A DNA stretch of 64,000 nt, taken from NCBI RefSeq assembly GCF_007988865.1, contig NZ_BJUY01000006.1:1-64000 (forward strand), in the 5' to 3' direction. Made by a program: the position numbers and the translations under genes. Every line of letters starts with the position of its first letter. Within the stretch, counting starts at the first letter, position 1. This DNA is from Alkalibacterium kapii. GTDB lineage: Bacteria; Bacillota; Bacilli; Lactobacillales; Carnobacteriaceae_A. Below are positions 58,291 to 64,000 of this stretch, piece by piece. The notes beneath the pieces were generated by a model. That model was not told the origin of the DNA. It saw only the letters and a program-made list of their open reading frames with translations, and searched no databases.

Positions 58291-59652
58291 ATGCTGCAGT
58301 TAAAAGAAATTATCCAGGATGCGTCCCGCCTGTTCGTGGGCGATGCTGTCCCAGATCAATACTATCAGGATACGTATGTGAAAAATATCAAACCGGTGTA
58401 TGCCGTTGCTTTACCAAAAACACATAAAGAAGTCCAAGAACTCGTCCGCTTTGCCAATGAGAAAGATTTGGTGATCATCGCTCGGGGGGCCGGGACGGGC
58501 GTCGCTGGTTCTCAAGTGCCGATCCAGGGCAACGAATTGATCATCGATGTCCACTTGATGGACAAGATTGTTGAATTGGACGAAGACACTTTAACTCTGA
58601 CCGTCGAACCAGGTGTGCTGATCGGTGACCTTCATGATTATGTTGAAAATAAAGGCTATTTCTACCCGCCTGATCCTGCTTCTAAGCATTCAACGATCGG
58701 TGGGAATGTGGCAACCAATGCCGGGGGCCTTCGTGCAGTTAAATACGGTACGACCCGGGATTATGTAAGAGAAATGACTGTCGTCCTACCTGACGGCGAG
58801 GAAATGACCTTAGGAAGCTTGAACATTAAGAGCAGTTCAGGTTATGATTTGAAAGATTTGTTTATTGGTTCTGAAGGAACTTTAGGTATCACGACCCGTA
58901 TTCGTTTGAAACTTATTCCTCTGCCTAAAGCCAATGTCACGATCCTTCAAGCCTTCGAAACAGCGCAAAAGGCAACCGAAGCGACTCTGGAGATTTTAAA
59001 AAGTGGCGTGGATCCTTCAGGCATCGAACTTTTTGAACGGTCTGCACTGCATTATGCTGAAGAAAATCTAGGTTACCCTTTAAAATCACAAGTCGGTCAG
59101 GCGTATCTCATGATCAGCCTGGACGGAAACGATCAAAAAGAACTAGACGGACGCATTGATATTGTGCAGTCTGTAACGAGCGACCTGACGCTGGAGAGTC
59201 ATGCATTGAATGCTGAGGAAGCGGAGAAAAACTGGGCACTGCGCGATAATATCCTGCTTGGTTTAACTAAATTTACCGAGTTTGAACTTTTAGATGAAGT
59301 GGTGCCGATCAATAAATTTGCGGAACTCATTGAATCAACGAAAGCAATGCAGGAAAAACATGGATTGAATGTACTGAATTTCGGCCATGCCGGGGACGGA
59401 AATGTTCATACGCTTCTTATGAAAGATGATTTGACAGAGGAAGAATGGACGGAAAAACGGGCTGCCCTGCTCAAAGATCTTTATCAGAAAGTGGATGAAT
59501 TGGGTGGACTGCCTTCTGCCGAACATGGTATCGGTATCGTTAAAAAGGAATACATGGGCCGAATGACTCAAACTATCAACCTCGATTATATGAGAAAAAT
59601 AAAACGTGTCTTTGATCCGGACAACCGATTGAACCCAGATAAAGTCTTTTAA
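58291..59652 (+). CDS. glcD: FAD-binding GlcD-type oxidase (glycolate or D-lactate dehydrogenase family)
   Basis: 453 residues. N-terminal FAD (PCMH) domain with VIIARGAGTGVAGSQVP and PPDPASKHSTIGGNVATNAGGLRAVKYGT, central SSGYDLKDLFIGSEGTLGI, C-terminal cap with FGHAGDGNVH and SAEHGIGIVKKEYMG. It is the flavin subunit type that oxidises 2-hydroxy acids. GlcE/GlcF partners are absent, so a stand-alone D-lactate/2-hydroxyacid role is possible. CAGGAGGAAT before ATG 58291. Confidence 0.88.
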   Translation: MLQLKEIIQDASRLFVGDAVPDQYYQDTYVKNIKPVYAVALPKTHKEVQELVRFANEKDLVIIARGAGTGVAGSQVPIQGNELIIDVHLMDKIVELDEDTLTLTVEPGVLIGDLHDYVENKGYFYPPDPASKHSTIGGNVATNAGGLRAVKYGTTRDYVREMTVVLPDGEEMTLGSLNIKSSSGYDLKDLFIGSEGTLGITTRIRLKLIPLPKANVTILQAFETAQKATEATLEILKSGVDPSGIELFERSALHYAEENLGYPLKSQVGQAYLMISLDGNDQKELDGRIDIVQSVTSDLTLESHALNAEEAEKNWALRDNILLGLTKFTEFELLDEVVPINKFAELIESTKAMQEKHGLNVLNFGHAGDGNVHTLLMKDDLTEEEWTEKRAALLKDLYQKVDELGGLPSAEHGIGIVKKEYMGRMTQTINLDYMRKIKRVFDPDNRLNPDKVF

Positions 59653-59657
59653 TAATA

Positions 59658-59694
59658 AAGCACCCAAACCGCTTTAGTGGTTTGGGAGCTTTCG
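59658..59694. terminator. Bidirectional terminator between glcD and glyA
   Basis: AAAGCACCCAAACC pairs with GGTTTGGGAGCTTT around a short loop, serving both convergent genes. Confidence 0.85.
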
Positions 59695-59697
59695 TGT

Positions 59698-60930
59698 TTA
59701 CTTATATAAAGGAATGCGTTTGGTTAACTCACGCACAGCTTTTTTAATTTCAGCCAATCTTTCATCGTCGTCTTTATTTTCCAGCGTATCGATGATCAGT
59801 TTGGCGACTTGTTTGCTTTGTTCCTCTTTAAACCCGCGCGTAGTGATCGCAGGTGTGCCTACTCGAATACCACTGGTTTTGAATGGACTGAGTGTTTCAA
59901 ATGGAATCGTATTTTTATTTACCGTTATGCCAACTTTGTCCAGCAAGGTTTCTGCCTGTTTTCCATTCATCCCAAAGTCTGTGACTTCGATCAGCAGCAG
60001 ATGATTGTCGGTTCCCCCGCTGATGAGGCGTCCTTTGGAATCACGGAATACTTCGGCCATTGCTTTCGTGTTTGCCTTGATTTGTTTTGTATAGCTTTTA
60101 AACTCCGGTTGAAGAGCTTCTTTAAATGCGACCGCTTTTGCGGCGATCACATGTTCAAGCGGGCCGCCTTGAGTTCCTGGAAAAATAGCACTGTTCAATT
60201 TCTTAGCGTATTTTTCTTTAGCCAGTATCAGTCCGCCGCGAGGACCACGCAGGGTTTTATGCGTCGTACTTGTGATCACATCAGCATATGGGACAGGATC
60301 GGGATGTTCGCCTGTCGCGATAAGCCCTGCGATATGCGCCATATCGACCATCAGTAACGCACCGACTTCATCTGCGATTTCGCGGAATTTAGCGAAGTCG
60401 ATTGGTCTTGGATAGGCGCTGTAACCGGTAATAATCATTTTAGGCTGATGTTTTAAAGCCAACTCCCTGACCTGGTCAAAATCAATTGTTTCTGTTTCTT
60501 TGTCAACGCCGTATGGGATAACATTGTATAATTTACCACTAAAGTTTACCGGAGAGCCGTGGGTCAAATGCCCGCCATGAGTCAAGTCCATCCCCATATA
60601 GGTATCTCCCGGTTCGAGAAAAGCCTGGAAAACAGCGGCATTGGCTTGTGAGCCTGAATGCGGCTGAACATTTGCATACTCGGCGCCGAATAATTCTTTC
60701 ACACGATCGATGGCCAAGTTTTCGATCACATCAACGAATTCACATCCACCGTAATATCGTTTTCCCGGGTATCCTTCTGCATATTTATTTGTCAAAATAC
60801 TGCCTTGTGCATCCATAACACCTTGTGAAACAAAGTTTTCCGAAGCGATCAGTTCAATGTTTTCTTCCTGACGCTTTTTTTCCTTCTCGATCGTTTCAAA
60901 TATTTCTTTATCATAAATCCTTTGAATCAT
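59698..60930 (-). CDS. glyA: Serine hydroxymethyltransferase
   Basis: 410 residues. PLP enzyme making glycine and methylene-THF from serine. PLP Lys225 in [24 protein letters not shown] near the start; [28 protein letters not shown]. Length is normal. AAGGAGAAGA before ATG 60930. Confidence 0.97.
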   Translation of the reverse strand: MIQRIYDKEIFETIEKEKKRQEENIELIASENFVSQGVMDAQGSILTNKYAEGYPGKRYYGGCEFVDVIENLAIDRVKELFGAEYANVQPHSGSQANAAVFQAFLEPGDTYMGMDLTHGGHLTHGSPVNFSGKLYNVIPYGVDKETETIDFDQVRELALKHQPKMIITGYSAYPRPIDFAKFREIADEVGALLMVDMAHIAGLIATGEHPDPVPYADVITSTTHKTLRGPRGGLILAKEKYAKKLNSAIFPGTQGGPLEHVIAAKAVAFKEALQPEFKSYTKQIKANTKAMAEVFRDSKGRLISGGTDNHLLLIEVTDFGMNGKQAETLLDKVGITVNKNTIPFETLSPFKTSGIRVGTPAITTRGFKEEQSKQVAKLIIDTLENKDDDERLAEIKKAVRELTKRIPLYK

Positions 60931-61032
60931 TAGCCATCTTCTCCTTCATTCTTCTTACTCTACTAATTATAGTACAATTTAATTCAATTACACAGTTATT
61001 CTAAAAAATTGAATCTTTTTAGTCTCGTGTTC

Positions 61033-61431
61033 TTAATTTCGAATCTTTTCTGAGATCGCTTCGCGAAAATATTTTGGATAACTGGGCATATTTTTTGGAA
61101 AGTTACTTTCAGCTTCTGCGAAAGAAATCGAGTCATCCGATTCGACTGAAAAATAAACCAATCCCTTTCTTTCCTGAGAATCCGACCATTTCAGTGTGCC
61201 ACTATCTTGATTGATTGCGACATCTTCAATGACAAGTGTAATGTTTTCTTCATTTTCATGGGCAGCGAGCCATTTGTCTTCAATCGAAGAGCGCTCCTCT
61301 TCCCGCAATGCCAAGCGTTCATTGGATGTTTCCAAACGTGTCTGAAACAGCATTACAACGAAAGCCCCTACAATAATTAAGGCAGCTAATCCCCCGATGA
61401 CAATACTGATATAAGCAAAAAACTTTTTCAT
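61033..61431 (-). CDS. Membrane-anchored protein of unknown function
   Basis: 132 residues from ATG 61431 (GGAGG 11 bases upstream; the ATG at 61449 overlaps this site). One N-terminal helix (FAYISIVIGGLAALIIVGAFVV) and an outside, charged domain (SNERLALREEERSSIEDKW; ENITLVIEDVAINQD). No family was recognised. Confidence 0.6.
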   Translation of the reverse strand: MKKFFAYISIVIGGLAALIIVGAFVVMLFQTRLETSNERLALREEERSSIEDKWLAAHENEENITLVIEDVAINQDSGTLKWSDSQERKGLVYFSVESDDSISFAEAESNFPKNMPSYPKYFREAISEKIRN

Positions 61432-61638
61432 TAACTCTAGTGCCTCCATTAAATAGTTGAAAGTTTAATCTGTATGTCTTTTTATTTTATCACTAATTAT
61501 AGATTAATCCTATTCAATCCTATTCAGTTAGTTTCATTTGTTCATTTAATGTAATAAATTGTTACAATCCATTAAAAAGTGAATCACTAATATCATTATT
61601 AAACTCTTTATTATCAATATCCAAAGACATTGTCTAAA

Positions 61639-61675
61639 TAAAAAAAGGAGCTTCCGGCTTAGGTTGCTCCTTTTG
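61639..61675 (-). terminator. Terminator of the Ocd/TSUP operon
   Basis: On the minus strand AAAAGGAGC pairs with GCTCCTTTTTTT (arms 61646-61652 and 61665-61672), T-run at the end. Confidence 0.82.
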
Positions 61676-61697
61676 CTTGTATTCTGTTTAAAATAAG

Positions 61698-62693
61698 TTA
61701 AAACTCAAGTAATGTTCCTATATTATTTTTAACAGCCGCTTCGTATATGCGTTGTGCTGTTACTATATCCAAAACGGCATTTCCGGTTGTGTTAAAGAAT
61801 GTAATTTCCTTTTCTGATTCTCTCCCTGGGGCTTCTTTATTAATTAAGTCACCCAGTTCACCCGTAACGTCTTCTAAATTAAACATTCCCTTTTCAACAG
61901 CTTGAGTGAAATTACCACTTTCCACAAGGGCATCTTTTGTGTCACAGTATACTTTACCTGCATTTTGTAAAATCGCCGCATCGATCTCGGCCATTTCAGG
62001 AGTGAAGGATCCTACGCCGTTTATATGAGCACCGGATTTCACCCATTCGTTCTCAAATGTTTTGACTGGTGAAGTCGTCACTGATGTAATGACATCAGAT
62101 TTACGAATTGCTTTTTCAATATCAGACACAGCCTCGATCGTCGTGCCATATTTTTCACCATAAAGAGAAGTCATTGTCTTGGCAAATGCTTCAGCGCGTT
62201 CAAAATCAATATCGAAAACATATACAGTTTTAATTGGACGTACCGCTAGTACAGCCTCAAGTTGTGTCTCAGCTTGTCCTCCAGTACCCACTAATGTAAA
62301 GACAGAACTATCTTCACGTGCTAGTAAGTCAGTCGCAGCACCAGCTACAGCTCCTGTACGCAGTCGAGTTAAATATGTCCCATCCATTATCGAACAGACT
62401 TGACCTGTTTCAGTGTCAACCAAAACCATCGTTGCCGGGACACTTGTCAACCCTTTTTCAATATTTTTAGGGTAGACGCTGACTATTTTAACACCCAAAG
62501 CATGAGCTTTTGCTGCATATCCAGGCATGTAGAGACTTCTGCCCTCTTCTTCTGGAACATCTAGATTGATACGTAAAGGAATATCAACTTCTTCTGCGGA
62601 ATAAAGAGAAAGTGCATCTTTATCTGCTTGAATAGCTTCTTTCATTTCAAATACTTGTTTCATTTCTTTTTCTTTTAAAACTCTCATTTCCAT
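61698..62693 (-). CDS. Ornithine cyclodeaminase/mu-crystallin family enzyme
   Basis: 331 residues. NAD(P)-binding Rossmann motif LVGTGGQAETQ (about 134-144), substrate region RLRTGAVAGAATDLLA and HINGVGSFTPEMAEID, all characteristic of the family. Members include ornithine cyclodeaminase, alanine dehydrogenase and ketimine reductase; the substrate cannot be told. AAGGAAGGG before ATG 62693, 38 bases after the exporter gene, so the two form an operon. Confidence 0.87.
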   Translation of the reverse strand: MEMRVLKEKEMKQVFEMKEAIQADKDALSLYSAEEVDIPLRINLDVPEEEGRSLYMPGYAAKAHALGVKIVSVYPKNIEKGLTSVPATMVLVDTETGQVCSIMDGTYLTRLRTGAVAGAATDLLAREDSSVFTLVGTGGQAETQLEAVLAVRPIKTVYVFDIDFERAEAFAKTMTSLYGEKYGTTIEAVSDIEKAIRKSDVITSVTTSPVKTFENEWVKSGAHINGVGSFTPEMAEIDAAILQNAGKVYCDTKDALVESGNFTQAVEKGMFNLEDVTGELGDLINKEAPGRESEKEITFFNTTGNAVLDIVTAQRIYEAAVKNNIGTLLEF

Positions 62694-62731
62694 AATTTAA
62701 TTCCCTTCCTTTTATGAACTCATTAAAATTT

Positions 62732-63619
62732 TTAAGCGTCTTTCAAATTAGCTGCTTTTTCTTTACGCAAATCATGGATCATCGAAATAACACTATATAA
62801 AATAACGCCTAAAACGACCCACTGTAAGATGTTTGTGTTCAATCCTTTTACCAAAAATGCAGCCACTAAAACACCGATAACACCAAAAGTTGCAGAGAAA
62901 AGTGTGATTTTACGGGAATAAGAATTCAGTTTCACGAATTGAATACTTCCTACTGGTACGGAGAACGTGCAAGCACCCATCATGATTGGGAAAGCTACAG
63001 CCGGGTTTAAGCCAAATGCATACACAGTTGCCATTGTCAGTGCATAAGAACCAATACCGATGTTATTCAAAGCACCGTAAATCATTGATAAAACACCTAG
63101 CATGACCAAGCTGAATCCTTGAAGAGACGTTTTGGTCCCGCCAGAAGGATAGACGCCTAATTTACCAGCTAAAATAAGTCCTCCCGCGACGATCAAGCCG
63201 GCAATAACAAACTTCTTGATGGTGTTCTTAGGTAATTTCACTACGAAACGCGGACTGATATAAGCGCCGACTACTTGTGCTACGATAGGTATAAGTAGAG
63301 TAGCGATCCCCACTTCTATAGAAGAGATGTACGCAAGCGCCATAGCTGCAACCGGTACAACACAAGCCGTGTTTAAAGTACCAGGTAACTTCTTGTCTCC
63401 CACCCAATTAGCCTTAGGATATAAAGAAGCCCCGATAGCAAAATCCGAAATCCCAAAAGTTGAAAGAAAAAAGATAAAAAATTGCGATAGTGCCATAAGG
63501 ATAGGATTACCGGGTTCATTTACTAATTCACTTCTATTCCGAGTGAAATCTTTCACAATTTGAAGTATAAAAGAACCATTTACTAAAACAATAAGTGTAA
63601 GAATGACAGTTAATAACAT
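62732..63619 (-). CDS. TauE/SafE (TSUP) family membrane transporter
   Basis: 295 residues, about eight helices, with FFLSTFGISDFAIGA and the repeat-like GALNNIGIGSYALTM and MMGACTFSVPVGSIQF. The family carries sulfite, sulfoacetate, taurine-related and other organic anions. It is co-transcribed with the Ocd-like enzyme and probably with the partial gene upstream, so it may move that pathway's substrate or product. ATTGGAGGAAT before ATG 63619. Confidence 0.87.
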   Translation of the reverse strand: MLLTVILTLIVLVNGSFILQIVKDFTRNRSELVNEPGNPILMALSQFFIFFLSTFGISDFAIGASLYPKANWVGDKKLPGTLNTACVVPVAAMALAYISSIEVGIATLLIPIVAQVVGAYISPRFVVKLPKNTIKKFVIAGLIVAGGLILAGKLGVYPSGGTKTSLQGFSLVMLGVLSMIYGALNNIGIGSYALTMATVYAFGLNPAVAFPIMMGACTFSVPVGSIQFVKLNSYSRKITLFSATFGVIGVLVAAFLVKGLNTNILQWVVLGVILYSVISMIHDLRKEKAANLKDA

Positions 63620-63652
63620 ATTTATTCCTCCAATTTATATATAAATTATATT

Positions 63653-64000
63653 CTACATTGAAAATAAGTTGCGAAGACCCTTCATGTCCTCACCGTATTG
63701 ATTTTTTATCTGTTCAGGAAAGTTGTCTATTAAACGCAGACAGTAAGCATCGTGGATGACATACTCACTCGCAAAAAAAGATAGAATCGGGTTTTTTGTA
63801 TGAATCGCTTTAGGTTTCCCCTTGAATGGAACGGTCGCATATAAAACATCTGTCTTATCGGATACGATTGTAATCCATCTATGACCAATCTCGTTTAATT
63901 TATCTTGTTCAAAGCCATGAGCATAATAATTTGACAATGACGTTTTGTATTCTTTGTGACGATCATAAATAATAATGATAACATCGTCCAATTCTTGTTG
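63653..64000 (-). CDS. C-terminal part of an unidentified protein, cut by the window end
   Basis: The frame is open to the edge (residues ...QQELDDVIIIIYDRHKEYK...), so the start lies beyond 64000; the TTG at 63991 is probably internal. The visible 115 residues have an alternation of strands and helices (VIIIIYD; HRWITIVSDKTDVLY; SFFASEYVIHDAYCLRLID) without a recognised motif. It precedes the TSUP gene by 33 bases and likely belongs to the same operon. Confidence 0.5.
   Translation of the reverse strand, partial: QQELDDVIIIIYDRHKEYKTSLSNYYAHGFEQDKLNEIGHRWITIVSDKTDVLYATVPFKGKPKAIHTKNPILSFFASEYVIHDAYCLRLIDNFPEQIKNQYGEDMKGLRNLFSM

Overview
The window reads as a chromosomal segment of a low-GC Gram-positive bacterium of the Lactobacillales. 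The nearest guess is a Carnobacteriaceae-like organism (Alkalibacterium or Marinilactibacillus type); this is inferred from gene content, not from a marker gene. Supporting features are strong AGGAGG-type ribosome binding sites, CcpA-type cre sites, a LicT antitermination system, PTS IICBA plus MapP maltose chemistry, a pyruvate oxidase and a sortase-type wall anchor. No rRNA, tRNA, CRISPR array, insertion sequence or prophage was recognised.

Layout. 0-1.2 kb: a frameshifted licT antiterminator gene with two RAT/terminator switches, one in its own leader and one in front of a gene beyond the left edge. 1.4-4.3 kb: a formate/nitrite-type channel, a CPA1 antiporter with a stop at codon 4, and a DUF1232 protein. 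4.4-29.7 kb: a large maltodextrin/starch locus, all on the minus strand. Its order of transcription, from high to low coordinates, is malR; then CBM34-GH13 neopullulanase, maltose phosphorylase, a 52-bp repeat array, beta-phosphoglucomutase and dexB; then malE, malF, malG, a ~1986-aa wall-anchored amylopullulanase and a truncated GH13; then PTS malT and mapP; then a GH13_31 alpha-glucosidase. Four copies of a TGTTAnCGGTAnCA palindrome precede these transcription units and are the probable MalR operators; cre-like sites lie beside three of them. 29.8-35.2 kb: an orphan DUF2399-like protein, a subtilisin-like surface protease and pyruvate oxidase. 35.5-40.9 kb: a six-gene operon of a two-permease ABC exporter with three accessory membrane or surface proteins. 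41.3-44.4 kb: an acetyltransferase and an OpuC/EgtU-like osmolyte or betaine uptake system. 45-48.1 kb: guaB-guaA. 48.3-57 kb: mostly small accessory genes (ZIP-like membrane protein, GDPD, orphan OpuAC, paired small membrane proteins, truA, an AbrB-type antitoxin without an intact toxin, an XRE/membrane-protein cassette with a frameshifted paralogue). 57-64 kb: SDR, GlcD-like oxidase, glyA, and an operon of an Ocd-family enzyme with a TauE/SafE exporter.

How the genes work together. The anchored amylopullulanase would cut starch or glycogen outside the cell. MalEFG would import maltodextrins; the MsmX/MalK-type ATPase is not in the window. The neopullulanase, DexB, alpha-glucosidase, maltose phosphorylase and PgmB would convert them to glucose and glucose-6-phosphate. 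MalT would import maltose as maltose-6'-phosphate, and MapP would dephosphorylate it to feed the same phosphorylase. MalR and CcpA would control the whole.

The least explained material is (i) the ABC operon at 35.5-40.9 kb, (ii) intergenic arrays with a ~52 or 103 (2 x 51.5) bp period at 23.85-24.18, 51.24-51.54 and, degenerately, 41.0-41.25 kb, with a dispersed inverted copy at 44.5 kb, (iii) the orphan DUF2399-like protein, and (iv) several broken genes (licT, the antiporter, a GH13 copy, a small membrane-protein paralogue).
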